A DNA stretch of 43,193 nt from Acidobacteria bacterium RIFCSPLOWO2_12_FULL_68_19 (GTDB lineage: Bacteria; Acidobacteriota; Vicinamibacteria; Vicinamibacterales; UBA2999): NCBI GenBank assembly GCA_001767525.1, contig MELF01000040.1, forward strand, positions 12,919 to 56,111. The letters run 5' to 3'. The notes under the pieces were generated by a model, which saw only the letters and a list, made by a program, of their open reading frames with translations, was not told where the DNA came from and made no database searches. Positions within the stretch are counted from its first letter, which is position 1, and each line of letters opens with the position of its first letter. Of this stretch, positions 7,812 through 16,626 are shown piece by piece. Both the position numbers and the translations under genes were made by a program.

Positions 7812-9098
7812 CTACGGCAGAACGGCGTGCTGGCGCTCGCGCTCGGCGCGGACGAAGAACACGCCGTCGGTCACCACGTCATCGCCCGCCTGCAGACCCG
7901 CGAGGACGAGCACCCGGTTCCCGCTGGCCTGCCCGACTTCCACCTTCCGCTCGATGAAGCGGCCGCGCTGCGCCGCGTCCGCCAGATAGACCACCGAGTC
8001 GCTGCCGACGATCTGGACCGCCGCCCTTGGCACGAAGACGCCGTGGCGTTCAGCCGCCTCGCCGACCTCGACGTCGACGTACATCCCGAGGCGGAGCTGG
8101 CCGCCGGCGTTCGTCACTTCGACGCGCAGTTTCGCGGTTCGCGTCTCCTGTTGCACCTGGGGATCGATGTAGCCGACGCGCCCGTCGAGCGCCAGCCCCG
8201 GATAGGCGGCGCTGGTGATCGTCGCCGGGCTCCCCACGCGCACGCGCGCGAAGTCGCGCTCGAAGAGGTCCGCGATGATCCACACCGTCGAGAGATCGAC
8301 GACCGTGAAGAGCGGCGTCGACGGATCGATGTTGAGGCCGACATTGGCCGCGCGGCGGGTCACCACGCCGGCCAGCGGGGCGCGAACCGGCATCGTGGTG
8401 ATGACGTCCTGCGGACCGGTGAGCCGCTGGGTCCGCTCTTCGGGGATGCCGAGCAGCGTGAGCCGCGCCCGGGCGATCTCCACCATCGCATCGTGCCGGG
8501 CGCGCTCGGCCTCGATCAGTTCGAGCTCCTCGCGGCTGGCGGCGCCGATCGCGGTCAGCCGCTGCGTGCGCGTCTGCCGCTGCCCGTGCGCCACCTGCTC
8601 CGCCCGGGCCGCCATGAACTCGGTCTGGGCGTCCGCCAGCTCGGGGCTGTAGATCGTGGCGAGCGGGTCCTGGGCGTTGACGCGCTGCCCCAGCTCGGCC
8701 TGCACCTGCGTGACCCGGCCCGAGACGAGCGAGGTCACGACCACCTCACGGTAGGCGTTCGGCTGCACGATGGCGGGAATCCGCAGCCGGGTCGTCGCGG
8801 TGCCCGCGGTCGCCTCCACCGTCCTGACGCCCGCCCGCTCCGTCATTTCCGGCGTGAGCGTCACGACAATCGCCTCTCCGGGATCCGGGCCCGGGGATCC
8901 GGCTCCTGCGTGTGCGGTTCCATGGTCCGGCGCCGGGGGAACCTCTGCGATGGGCGCGTCGGGCCGCTGGCCCCCGGTCGCGGCTCCCGGCCTATCGGCG
9001 CCGCGAACGGAATAGCCAATCGCGATCCCGAGGGCCAGCAGGCACACTGCACCCGCCAGCAGGAGCGGCCACGGCGACCTGGACGGGGAATCGTTCAC
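7812..9098 (-). CDS. cusB: Periplasmic adaptor of heavy-metal RND efflux pump (CusB-like)
   Basis: 428 residues from a GTG at 9098 that overlaps the stop of the TolC-like gene by 4 bp (GTGA), so it is translationally coupled. One N-terminal membrane segment (PLLLAGAVCLLALGIAIGYS) is followed by a histidine- and proline-containing linker. The membrane-fusion core then has the first lipoyl half (SLVSGRVTQVQAELGQRV), an alpha-hairpin at about 160-215 (AARAEQVAHGQRQTRTQRL), the second lipoyl half (VRAPLAGVVTRRAANVG) and the beta-barrel and membrane-proximal domains. It joins the inner-membrane pump to the outer-membrane channel. In Cus-type systems the adaptor also binds the metal, but I see no methionine cluster of the E. 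coli CusB kind at its N-terminus. It is the last gene of the operon. Confidence 0.9.
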   Translation of the reverse strand: MNDSPSRSPWPLLLAGAVCLLALGIAIGYSVRGADRPGAATGGQRPDAPIAEVPPAPDHGTAHAGAGSPGPDPGEAIVVTLTPEMTERAGVRTVEATAGTATTRLRIPAIVQPNAYREVVVTSLVSGRVTQVQAELGQRVNAQDPLATIYSPELADAQTEFMAARAEQVAHGQRQTRTQRLTAIGAASREELELIEAERARHDAMVEIARARLTLLGIPEERTQRLTGPQDVITTMPVRAPLAGVVTRRAANVGLNIDPSTPLFTVVDLSTVWIIADLFERDFARVRVGSPATITSAAYPGLALDGRVGYIDPQVQQETRTAKLRVEVTNAGGQLRLGMYVDVEVGEAAERHGVFVPRAAVQIVGSDSVVYLADAAQRGRFIERKVEVGQASGNRVLVLAGLQAGDDVVTDGVFFVRAERERQHAVLP

Positions 9099-10432
9099 GG
9101 AATCTCTCCGAAGGCGCGAGCGACCGCGGTCCGCGTGTCGTACGCCCGCGTCAGCACGGCCGTGTATGCCGCCTCGACGTCGAGGTAGCGCCGCTGTTCG
9201 GCGAGCACCTCCGCCAGCGGAAAACGGCCGAGGTCGTAGCCTTCGAGCATCACGTCGACGTTCTGGCGCGCCAGGCTCCGGATGCCGGTCGCGTACAGCT
9301 CGACGGCCCGGCGCGCCTCGCGCTCGCGTGCCACCGCCGCCTCGATTTCGGCCCTGGCCGCCCGCTGGCGCGCGGCGAAGAGCGCCTCGGCGCCTGTGCG
9401 TTCCGCCTCGGCGGAGGCCAGCGTCCCCTCGTTGCGGTTCCGGACGGGAAGACTGACGCGTGCTCCCAACGTCACCGTATGAAAGATATCGTGGATCCGG
9501 ACCGGCGTGCCCCGGTGGTCCAGCCCGAGCTGGTCGAAACCGAAGGCCAGGCGCGTGTAGCCGGCCGCCAGCGTCACGTCCGGACGCGCCTGCCGACGGG
9601 CGTCCGCGGCTCGCGCCTCGGCCGCGCTGATCCGCGCCACCGCTTCCCGAAGGTCAGGCCGCGCCTCGAGGGCGGCGGTCGGCGTCAACCGCGGCGAGGC
9701 CGGGGCTCCGGCCAGCGCTTCGAGCGAGTCGCGCAGCACGAGCGGCGCATCCGCGGCGAGACCGGCAACCGCTTTGAGCTCGATCCGCGCCGCCTCCACC
9801 TCGCCTGCGGCGAGGGCCGCCTCCGCCTCCAGGCGCATCGCCTCCACCGACGCGAGGTTCACGTCCAGCTTCGGCGCGCCTCCCTCGGTGACGCGGCGAT
9901 CGAGCAGATCCCGGACGCGCCGGGCCGCGGCGAGCGACTCGTTGAGGACGTCGAGGGTGCGTTCGGCCGCGAGGAGCCGTCCCGCCCACTCGCGCACCGT
10001 CGAGGCGACGACACGTTCGCGCTCGCGGACCGAGAGCGACGTGACGTCCGCGCTGCTCCGCGCGGCGGCGATGCGCGCGTTCCGCCGGAAGAGGTCGAGC
10101 GGCCACTCGACGCCGACGGTCGTCGTCATCATGCCGGCCGAGCCCTGCTCGTGGCTGCTCGCCAGCGTCGGATTCGGGCGCAGCCCGGCCTGCAGCACCT
10201 CGCCGGCGGCGACGCCAATCCCGGCACGCGACGTCTGGAGGTCGGGTGACCGCTCGAGCGCCAGGGCAACGAGTTGCTCGACCGTGACGTCCTGCGCCCG
10301 CGCGTCCGGCGCGAGCGCCAACAGACCACAGAAACAAAGGATCGCAGAGAACGCAGAGATGGCTCCGTGTCTCTGTGCCTCTGTGGCTCCCAGGGGCCAT
10401 ACCGACGTTGCGAGAGGTGTCATCCGTTTCAT
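9095..10432 (-). CDS. TolC-family outer-membrane channel of the RND efflux operon
   Basis: 445 residues. The ATG at 10432 overlaps the cusA stop by 4 bp (ATGA), which fixes the start. The mature part shows the outer-membrane efflux protein pattern: [20 protein letters not shown] near the N-terminus, two repeats of long amphipathic helices ([20 protein letters not shown] in the second half) and a final [20 protein letters not shown] helix. It would form the outer-membrane tunnel for the CusA/CusB pump. The signal peptide is odd. Residues about 16-36 are encoded by a dispersed hairpin repeat (10326-10386), giving an n-region containing GATEAQRHG and a hydrophobic core [15 protein letters not shown] before the DARAQ cleavage site. 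Confidence 0.9.
   Translation of the reverse strand: MKRMTPLATSVWPLGATEAQRHGAISAFSAILCFCGLLALAPDARAQDVTVEQLVALALERSPDLQTSRAGIGVAAGEVLQAGLRPNPTLASSHEQGSAGMMTTTVGVEWPLDLFRRNARIAAARSSADVTSLSVRERERVVASTVREWAGRLLAAERTLDVLNESLAAARRVRDLLDRRVTEGGAPKLDVNLASVEAMRLEAEAALAAGEVEAARIELKAVAGLAADAPLVLRDSLEALAGAPASPRLTPTAALEARPDLREAVARISAAEARAADARRQARPDVTLAAGYTRLAFGFDQLGLDHRGTPVRIHDIFHTVTLGARVSLPVRNRNEGTLASAEAERTGAEALFAARQRAARAEIEAAVAREREARRAVELYATGIRSLARQNVDVMLEGYDLGRFPLAEVLAEQRRYLDVEAAYTAVLTRAYDTRTAVARAFGEIP
10326..10386. repeat. Dispersed CACAGAGACAC-type repeat, copy 2, inside the TolC-like gene
   Basis: An imperfect hairpin bounded by CCACAG and CTGTGG. On the minus strand it reads CCACAGAGGCACAGAGACAC in the left arm and a related complementary right arm. 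Members elsewhere in the window are intergenic, but this one is translated as part of a signal peptide. Confidence 0.65.
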
Positions 10433-13400
10433 CGCACGTGTCCCTCGAAGACGGCCGATCCGCGGCCGGCGGGGCCGTCCCACTCCAGCGTCATCCGCCA
10501 TGTGCCGGTCATGCCGAATTCCGCCGTCACCTCGTACACTCCGGGCTCGGAGGTCGGCGTGATCCTGACCGGGCTCGTCATCACCATTCCGGGCATCGTC
10601 ATCGATCCGCCGAGCTGGACGGCGCCGACGTCGACGAGCTCGTTGGTCGCGGCGGAGCGGAACTCGATGCGGATGCGATTCTCGCGCTGCCGCAGCCCGC
10701 CCTCGGCGCCGGACAGGGTGATCACGAGGTTGCCGCTGCGGACGGTCTCGAGCACCGTGCCGGTGGCCGGCCCCGCCTGGCGGGTCCAGAGCCACCAGCC
10801 GCCGGCAGCGAGCGCCAGCAGCACGAGGAGCGCGAGCACCACTCGTGCACTGCCGGGTCCGCCGTTCCGTTCACGGAGCGGAACCCGGCCTACGAACGCC
10901 GGTGATCTCTCGTCGTAGGTAGGGCGGGTGCCGCGAAGCGGCCCCGCCGGCACGGGCGCCTCGATCGCCGAGGTGCGCAATCGCCGCTCGTGGATCCAGC
11001 AGTAGAGGACCGGCGTCACCACGAGCACGTACAGCAGCGACGACACCATGCCGCCGAGCACCGGCGTCGCCAGCGGCTTCATCACTTCGGCGCCGACGCG
11101 GCCGCTCCACATGATCGGGAGGAGCCCGGCCACCACGGTCGATACCGTCATCACTTTCGGCCGCAGCCGCAGCAGCGCGCCTTCGATCACCGCGTCGCGC
11201 AGCGTCTGCCGGGTGAGGGCGCCGCCCGACTCGGCCTGTTTTCGCCGGACCGCCTCGTCGAGATAGATGACCATCACGACGCCCGTCTGCACGGCCGTGC
11301 CGAAGAGCGCGATGAAGCCGACCCAGACGGCGACCGAGAAGTTGTAGCCGAGCAGCCAGAGCAGGTAGACGCCGCCCGTGAGCGCGAACGGGACGGTCAG
11401 CAGGACGTGCGCCGCCTCGAGCGCCGAGTGATACGTGAAGTACAGCAGCCCGAAGATCACGAGCACGACGATCGGCACGATCACCTGGAGGCGCTGCCGG
11501 GCGAGCTCCTGGTTCTCGTAGCGGCCGCTCCAGCCGACGAAGTAGCCGGCGGGGAGCCCCACGCGGGCGTTCACGGCGCCGCGCGCCTCTTCCACGAAGC
11601 CGCCGACGTCGCGACCCTGCACGTTGAGCAGGACCGTCGCCAGCAGCAGGCCGTTCTCGGAGGTGAGCATGGCGGCGCCGCGCGTCTGCTCGAACCGCGC
11701 GACCTGCGCGAGCGGCACCTGCTCGCCCGACGGCGTCGCCACCAGCACGTTGCCGAGCGTCTGCACCTCGTCGCGGTACTCGGCCGCGTACCGGACGCGC
11801 ACCGGGAAGCGCTGCCGCCCCTCGAGCGTGCGCGTCACGACCCGTTCGCCGATCGCGGTTTCGATCACCTCCTGCACGGCCGCCACGCTGAGGCCGTAGC
11901 GGGCGGCGGCGTCACGGTCGACGCGCACGTTCAAGTACTGCGCCCCGACGAGCGGCTCCGGGTAGACGTTGGCGGCGCCGGGCACCGACCGCAGCACGCC
12001 GGCCACCTCGCGGGCGAGCCGATCGAGCACCCCCGGATCGCCGCCGTAGATCTTCACGCCGACTTCCGACCGGACGCCCGTCGAGAGCATGTCGATCCGG
12101 TTGATGATCGGCATCGTCCAGATGTTGGTGACGCCGGGCAGCTGGGCCGCGGCGCTGAGCTCGGCGCGCAGCGTCTCGAGCGTCAGTCCGGGCCGCCACT
12201 GGTCGCGCGGCCTGAGATGCACGACCGTCTCGGTCATGTTCGGCGGCGACGGGTCGGTCGAGGTGTCGGCCCGGCCGACCTTGGCCACCGCGGACGCCAC
12301 CTCCGGCACCCGCATCAGGGCCGCATTCTGCCGCCGGGCGATTTCGGTGTTCTGCTCGAGCGAGATGCTCGGGTCGGTGATCGGCATGAACAGCAGGTCG
12401 CCTTCGTTGAGCGGCGGCATGAATTCATTGCCGATGCGCGCGCCGACGGCGAGCGCCCCGGCCAGCACCAGCGCGGCGGCGGTCAGCGTGGCCCACCGGT
12501 GGCCGAGCGCCGCCTCGAGCGCCGGCCGGTACAGCCGCTGCAATCCGCGCATCACCGGATTGGCGCGCTCGTCGTGCATCCGTCCGCCGAGCAGCAGCGT
12601 GCACAGCACGGGCACGAGGGTGACCGCCAGCACCGTGGCCGCGAGCACGGCGAACGTCTTGGTGAAGGCGAGCGGCTGGAACAGCTTGCCCGCCTGGCCG
12701 GTCAGGGCGAACACCGGCACGAACGCCAGCAGGATGATGGCCATCGAGAAGAAGACCGGCCGGCCGACCAGCCGCGTCGACTCGAGCACCGCGTTCCAGA
12801 CCGCGCGGCGGTCGCCGACGTCGATGCCGCTCCGCTCCACCTGGCGGAAGGCGTTCTCCGTCACGACGATGCCGGCGTCGACGAGCACGCCGATCGCGAT
12901 GGCAATGCCGGCCAGGCTCATGATGTTGGCCGAGATCCCCGCGTAGTACATGCAGAGGAACGAGATCAGCACCGCGAGCGGGAGCGGCAGCGTGACGACC
13001 AGGATCGAGCGGGCGTGCATCAGGAAGACGATGTGCGCCAGCGTGACGAGTCCGATCTCTTCGAGGAGCGTGAGGCGGAGGGTGTCGACCGCCTGGGAGA
13101 TGAGCGCCGACCGGTCGTAGAAGGGCACGATGCGCACGCCGTCGGGCAGGCCCGGGCTGATCTGCTCGATGCGCGTCTTGACGGCGTCGATGACCTGCTG
13201 GGCGTTGGCGCCGCTGCGCGCCACGACGACCCCGCCGACCGCTTCCCGGTCGCCCTTGACGAGCGAGGCGCTGCGGAACGCGTCGCCGACGCGCACCTCG
13301 CCAATCTGCTGCACGTACACCGGCACGCCCCGGTAGGCGCCGACGACGATCTGCGCGAGGTCGTCGACCGACTCGACGAGCCCCACACCCCGCACGATCG

Positions 13401-14079
13401 ACCACGTGCCGTTGGCCTCCAGCACGTTGCCGCCGACGTTCTGGTTGCTGTTGCGGACCGCCTCGACGACCTCGCCGAGCGAGACGTCGTAGGCGCGCAG
13501 CCGGTTCGGGTCCACGTCGATCTGGTACTGCTGGACGTGGCCGCCGATCGACGCGACCTCGGCGACGCCCGGCACCGCGTTGATCTGGTAGCGGATGAAC
13601 CAGTCCTGCACGGTCCGCAGCTCGCGCAGCGAGTGGCGCCCGCTCTCGACGGTGTACCAGAACACGTGGCCGACGCCGGTGGCGTCGGGACCGAGCGTCG
13701 GCGCGGTCCCCTCGGGCAGCTGCGCGGCGACGAGGCTCAGCCGCTCCAGCACCCGCGTGCGCGCGAAGTACTGATCCACGTCGTCCTCGAAGATCACGTA
13801 GATCATCGAGAAGCCGAACGCCGACTGCGAGCGCACCACACGCACGCCGGGCAGCCCCTGCAGGTTGACGGTCAGCGGATAGCTGACCTGATCTTCGACT
13901 TCCTGCGCGCCGTGGCCGGGCCACTCCGTGAAGACGATGACCTGGTTGTCGGAGAGGTCGGGGATGGCGTCGATCGGCGTCGCCCCTGCCGCCCACCACC
14001 CCCAGGCCCCGAGGCCGGACGCCAGGAGGATGACGAGGACGCGGTTGCGGAGCGAGAGCTCAATGATCCGGTTGAGCAT
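10429..14079 (-). CDS. cusA: CusA-type heavy-metal RND efflux permease with extra C-terminal FixH/YtkA-like domain
   Basis: 1216 residues, about 170 longer than usual for CusA. Residues 1 to about 1045 are a full RND pump. The N-terminal helix is [19 protein letters not shown], then come porter domains ([36 protein letters not shown]), a TM4 region reading [20 protein letters not shown], a second porter half, and TM8-12 ([20 protein letters not shown]). The TM4 region is nearest to the copper/silver subgroup of the heavy-metal RND family, so monovalent Cu or Ag export is my inference. After a linker at about 1045-1075 encoded by REP-like DNA come one more membrane helix ([19 protein letters not shown]) and a FixH/YtkA-like beta domain. 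That domain carries MTMPGMVMT, a methionine-rich patch that could bind copper. It is the first gene of the cusA-tolC-cusB operon. Confidence 0.92.
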   Translation of the reverse strand: MLNRIIELSLRNRVLVILLASGLGAWGWWAAGATPIDAIPDLSDNQVIVFTEWPGHGAQEVEDQVSYPLTVNLQGLPGVRVVRSQSAFGFSMIYVIFEDDVDQYFARTRVLERLSLVAAQLPEGTAPTLGPDATGVGHVFWYTVESGRHSLRELRTVQDWFIRYQINAVPGVAEVASIGGHVQQYQIDVDPNRLRAYDVSLGEVVEAVRNSNQNVGGNVLEANGTWSIVRGVGLVESVDDLAQIVVGAYRGVPVYVQQIGEVRVGDAFRSASLVKGDREAVGGVVVARSGANAQQVIDAVKTRIEQISPGLPDGVRIVPFYDRSALISQAVDTLRLTLLEEIGLVTLAHIVFLMHARSILVVTLPLPLAVLISFLCMYYAGISANIMSLAGIAIAIGVLVDAGIVVTENAFRQVERSGIDVGDRRAVWNAVLESTRLVGRPVFFSMAIILLAFVPVFALTGQAGKLFQPLAFTKTFAVLAATVLAVTLVPVLCTLLLGGRMHDERANPVMRGLQRLYRPALEAALGHRWATLTAAALVLAGALAVGARIGNEFMPPLNEGDLLFMPITDPSISLEQNTEIARRQNAALMRVPEVASAVAKVGRADTSTDPSPPNMTETVVHLRPRDQWRPGLTLETLRAELSAAAQLPGVTNIWTMPIINRIDMLSTGVRSEVGVKIYGGDPGVLDRLAREVAGVLRSVPGAANVYPEPLVGAQYLNVRVDRDAAARYGLSVAAVQEVIETAIGERVVTRTLEGRQRFPVRVRYAAEYRDEVQTLGNVLVATPSGEQVPLAQVARFEQTRGAAMLTSENGLLLATVLLNVQGRDVGGFVEEARGAVNARVGLPAGYFVGWSGRYENQELARQRLQVIVPIVVLVIFGLLYFTYHSALEAAHVLLTVPFALTGGVYLLWLLGYNFSVAVWVGFIALFGTAVQTGVVMVIYLDEAVRRKQAESGGALTRQTLRDAVIEGALLRLRPKVMTVSTVVAGLLPIMWSGRVGAEVMKPLATPVLGGMVSSLLYVLVVTPVLYCWIHERRLRTSAIEAPVPAGPLRGTRPTYDERSPAFVGRVPLRERNGGPGSARVVLALLVLLALAAGGWWLWTRQAGPATGTVLETVRSGNLVITLSGAEGGLRQRENRIRIEFRSAATNELVDVGAVQLGGSMTMPGMVMTSPVRITPTSEPGVYEVTAEFGMTGTWRMTLEWDGPAGRGSAVFEGHVR
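10915..10950. repeat. REP-like element inside the cusA linker, copy 1
   Basis: Contains TAGGGCGGG, the palindrome GCCGCGAAGCGG and CCCCGCCGG. It matches the intergenic copy at 41262-41299 almost base for base over about 33 bp. Here it is in frame within cusA and encodes part of the linker ([15 protein letters not shown]). Confidence 0.7.
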
Positions 14080-14119
14080 GTGCGGCGCTATTCACGCGAG
14101 AGGCCTCGGCAGACACGAA

Positions 14120-14167
14120 CAACACGAAGAATACTAAGACGCCTCCGTGCTTCTGTGTCTCTGCGGT
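14120..14167. repeat. Dispersed CACAGAGACAC-type repeat, copy 3
   Basis: On the minus strand it reads CCGCAGAGACACAGAAGCAC and continues to CGTGTTGTTCGTG. It fills most of the gap between the VOC gene and cusA, where the efflux-operon promoter should lie. I see no convincing -35/-10 pair there. Confidence 0.55.
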
Positions 14168-14186
14168 CCGCGATCGCGACAATGCA

Positions 14187-15098
14187 CTAGTGTCCTCCGG
14201 CTTCCAGGTGCTGCAGCAGCTCGATCCGCACGCCGGCGGGTCCTTCCAGGTGGACGCTGCGGTGGGCGAGCTGGTCGGGCTGGGCACAGTAGAGCCGGCG
14301 AACCCCGCGGCCGTCCTCGCCGTCGCCGGTGACGAACCGGCACGCGGGGTTGATGCGCGGATTGGGATTGGACAGGAACATGGTTCCCTCCGCCTCGAGC
14401 GCCTTGATGACCTTGTCGAGCTCGATGGGCCCGAAGCCGATGTGATCGATTGCGTGGCCGGGACTGGGCGCGGCGCGGTCGTCCTTGACGGCGAACAGAT
14501 AGAAGACGCCGAGCTCGCGATAGCGCACCGCGTCGAGCGCGCCGCGGTACTTCGTCCGGTCGCCGCCGAACGCGCGCACGTACCACCGGAGCACCGCATC
14601 CGGATCGGGCACGCGCAGCTCGACGTGGTGGAGGCCGGGCGCATCCGGATCCTCCAGCAGCACCAGTGTCGTCCCCCACGGGTCTTCGACGACCGCGCGC
14701 CGGCCGAGCCCAGGCGCCTCGGCCACCGGACTCACGATCTTCACGCCCGCCGTGCGCAGCGCCTCCACCTTCGCGTCGAGATCGGGGAACGAGAAGCCGA
14801 TGTGGTCGATGGCGCTGCCGGCGCTCGGCCGCGCATCGGCCGACAGCGTGAAGAGGAGCTGGTAGGGCAGCGGATGATCGCCAGGCCACTTTCCCCACGC
14901 GACGGTCTCGGGCGTCTCGCCGGCGTTCCCCCCCATGTGCTGGATGTACCAGTCGTGGGCGCGCTCCACGTCGGGCACGGCGAGGTGCACGTGGTCGAAC
15001 GGCTCGGTCAGCTGCGCCCGGACCGGAGCGGCGGCGACGAGCAGGAAGAACGCGCACGCGATCGAAGGTCGGAACGGCATCCGCGTAGAGTATCGCAT
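14187..15098 (-). CDS. Exported two-domain VOC (glyoxalase-fold) protein
   Basis: 303 residues from the ATG at 15098, which lies 20 bp after the upstream Kelch stop. An in-frame ATG at 15080 is equally possible (297 residues), and neither has a clear Shine-Dalgarno. The signal peptide is SIACAFFLLVAAAPVRAQ. Two vicinal-oxygen-chelate modules follow, each starting with a metal-type histidine strand: FDHVHLAVPDVERAHDWYI, then HHVELRVPDPDAVLRWYVRA. Each contains a second DHIGF strand (AIDHIGFSFPDL and AIDHIGFGPIEL). VOC enzymes are metal-dependent lyases, dioxygenases or isomerases. Export is less usual for this family, and the reaction cannot be assigned. It lies in the same orientation as the Kelch gene before it and the RND operon after it. 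Confidence 0.85.
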   Translation of the reverse strand: MRYSTRMPFRPSIACAFFLLVAAAPVRAQLTEPFDHVHLAVPDVERAHDWYIQHMGGNAGETPETVAWGKWPGDHPLPYQLLFTLSADARPSAGSAIDHIGFSFPDLDAKVEALRTAGVKIVSPVAEAPGLGRRAVVEDPWGTTLVLLEDPDAPGLHHVELRVPDPDAVLRWYVRAFGGDRTKYRGALDAVRYRELGVFYLFAVKDDRAAPSPGHAIDHIGFGPIELDKVIKALEAEGTMFLSNPNPRINPACRFVTGDGEDGRGVRRLYCAQPDQLAHRSVHLEGPAGVRIELLQHLEAGGH

Positions 15099-15117
15099 CG
15101 CCGCCGCCGGAGGGCGC

Positions 15118-16122
15118 TTACCGCGCCGTGAACTCGAAGACCTCGTGCGCCGGCGTGTGAAGCTCCCGTTCGCCGGTGGCGGCAAAGGCGATGTGGCCGC
15201 CGATGGCGTGCAGCCGGTTGCCGAACCCCGCGAGATTGACGCCGTGCCGCGCCGTGGGCATCGGCGGCAGCCGGTACCAGTCGTTGGTCGCCGGGTCGAA
15301 GACCTCGACGTCGCGGAAGATCGCGTCCATGTGGCTGTCGCGCACTTCGCCGCCGGCCACGTAGATCCGGCCCTGGAAGGTCGTGTAGCCGTGCCCGCTG
15401 CGGGGCGTCGGCATCTTGTTCACGGCCCGCCACGTGTTGGTCGAGGGGTCGTACTCCTCGACAACGTCGGTGTTGCTCGACACGAAGCCGCCGATGTTCG
15501 GGGCGGCGAGCCGGCCGCCGATCACGTAGATCTTCCCGCCGGCGGCGCCTGCGGCCGGATGGTTGCGCGGCGTCGGCATCGGCGTGCGGCTCTCCCACCG
15601 GTTGGCGGAGGGGTCGAACGCGTCGTTGGCGCCCACGGTGAGACCGTTCGCGGTGTTGCCGCCCACGACATAGATGCGCCCGCCTGCTTCGACCGCCGCC
15701 GCGGCGGTGCGCCCGGTCGGCATCGGCAGAAGCGGCCGCCAGGTGTCGGCCGCCGGGTCGTACTCCCACGTCGAGCTGAGCGGCTTGTTGACGCCCCCTT
15801 CGGCCTGACCGCCGAAGACGTAGATCTTCCCGCCGAATGCGGCGGCAGCCATGTGATCGCCCGGGAACGGCACGGGCTTCTTCGTGGTCCACCGATCGGA
15901 CGCGAGGTCGTACTCCAGCACGTGCCGGGGCCACTCCTTGCGTCCGCCGCGGTTGCCCCCAAGCAGATAGAGCCGGTCGCCGGCGACGACGGCGGTGTAC
16001 TCCTCCTCGGGCTGCGGCAGCGGCGCGTACCTGTTGGTGATCCAGCGTCCAGGCGACTGCGCCAGAACCGTGAGCGTGGCGAGGACGAGGGCGAGGGCGA
16101 GTGCGGCGGACGCGCGAAGCAT
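15118..16122 (-). CDS. Exported Kelch-repeat beta-propeller protein
   Basis: 334 residues from the ATG at 16122. The Shine-Dalgarno is poor, and a GTG 18 bp upstream in frame is an alternative start. The signal peptide is SAALALALVLATLTVLAQ. Kelch units repeat as GGKIYVFGGQAEGG, WEYDPAADTWRPL, GRIYVVGGN and VEEYDPSTNTWRAV, and the protein closes with the family phrase HEVFEF. It is divergent from the cytochrome c gene at 16207 and 20 bp upstream of the VOC gene. A likely shared transcript with VOC is inferred from spacing. No catalytic residues are recognised. Confidence 0.9.
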   Translation of the reverse strand: MLRASAALALALVLATLTVLAQSPGRWITNRYAPLPQPEEEYTAVVAGDRLYLLGGNRGGRKEWPRHVLEYDLASDRWTTKKPVPFPGDHMAAAAFGGKIYVFGGQAEGGVNKPLSSTWEYDPAADTWRPLLPMPTGRTAAAAVEAGGRIYVVGGNTANGLTVGANDAFDPSANRWESRTPMPTPRNHPAAGAAGGKIYVIGGRLAAPNIGGFVSSNTDVVEEYDPSTNTWRAVNKMPTPRSGHGYTTFQGRIYVAGGEVRDSHMDAIFRDVEVFDPATNDWYRLPPMPTARHGVNLAGFGNRLHAIGGHIAFAATGERELHTPAHEVFEFTAR

Positions 16123-16206
16123 GGGCGCGCATCGTATCACGCCGTATTGACGTTGCGGCGCGTTTCTGAGAACCTTCACACCGCCACGAGTCTGGAGGGG
16201 AGATCT

Positions 16207-16581
16207 ATGGGTAGTCGGCTGGTCGTCCGGCTTCTGCTGTTCTCGGTCCTCGCCTTCCCGCCGATCGGCGTGACGGCCCAGCAAGGCGGTGGAACGTCGG
16301 CGCTTGGCGTCACCGTCGGCAAGCTGCAGACCGACGAGCAGAAGCGCGGCGACGCCATCTTCCACAAGAACTGTCACCTGTGCCACATCGCCACGGCGCA
16401 GAAGCGCGAGCTCAAGATCAACGCCGACGAGCTCGTCGGGTTGTTCAAACGGCCGAACACCAGCGAGCCGGCGGTGCGACAGCTGATTCAGGAGGGCATC
16501 CCGAAGCGCATGCCGTCCTTCCGGTACAACTTCACCGCCGTCGAGGTGGACGATCTGATCGCGTACCTGAAGGTCCGTTAG
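16207..16581 (+). CDS. Small exported monohaem cytochrome c
   Basis: 124 residues starting at an ATG with a GGAGGGGAG Shine-Dalgarno. The signal peptide is LLLFSVLAFPPIGVTAQ. One haem-attachment motif, CHLCH, is at residues 56-60. The distal methionine is most likely the Met of KRMPSF about 45 residues later, followed by the usual final helix VEVDDLIAYLKV. It is a class I periplasmic electron carrier. It stands 45 bp before a larger cytochrome-propeller gene, and the same arrangement recurs at 40905/41319. I infer that it is the electron partner of that larger protein. Confidence 0.9.
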   Translation: MGSRLVVRLLLFSVLAFPPIGVTAQQGGGTSALGVTVGKLQTDEQKRGDAIFHKNCHLCHIATAQKRELKINADELVGLFKRPNTSEPAVRQLIQEGIPKRMPSFRYNFTAVEVDDLIAYLKVR

Positions 16582-16626
16582 CGACCCGCCCACATTACGT
16601 CCGCACTTCCGCGAAGGAGGAGAGCG

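Noticed and set aside
10429-14079. Assigning the E. coli CusA methionine triad in this pump
   Set aside because: I could not align the positions reliably by eye, so the Cu/Ag assignment rests only on the TM4 region and operon layout.
10990-14190. A 1066-codon open frame on the plus strand
   Set aside because: It is exactly antisense to cusA, has a low-complexity His/Arg/Asp composition and no family resemblance. It is an artefact of high GC and third-position bias.
14190-15131. Long plus-strand frame opposite the VOC gene
   Set aside because: Antisense shadow with no ribosome-binding site or signal. The minus-strand VOC domains are unmistakable.
16147-16175. TTGACG as a -35 for the cytochrome gene at 16207
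   Set aside because: No acceptable -10 at 16-18 bp spacing (the bases there are GAACCT).
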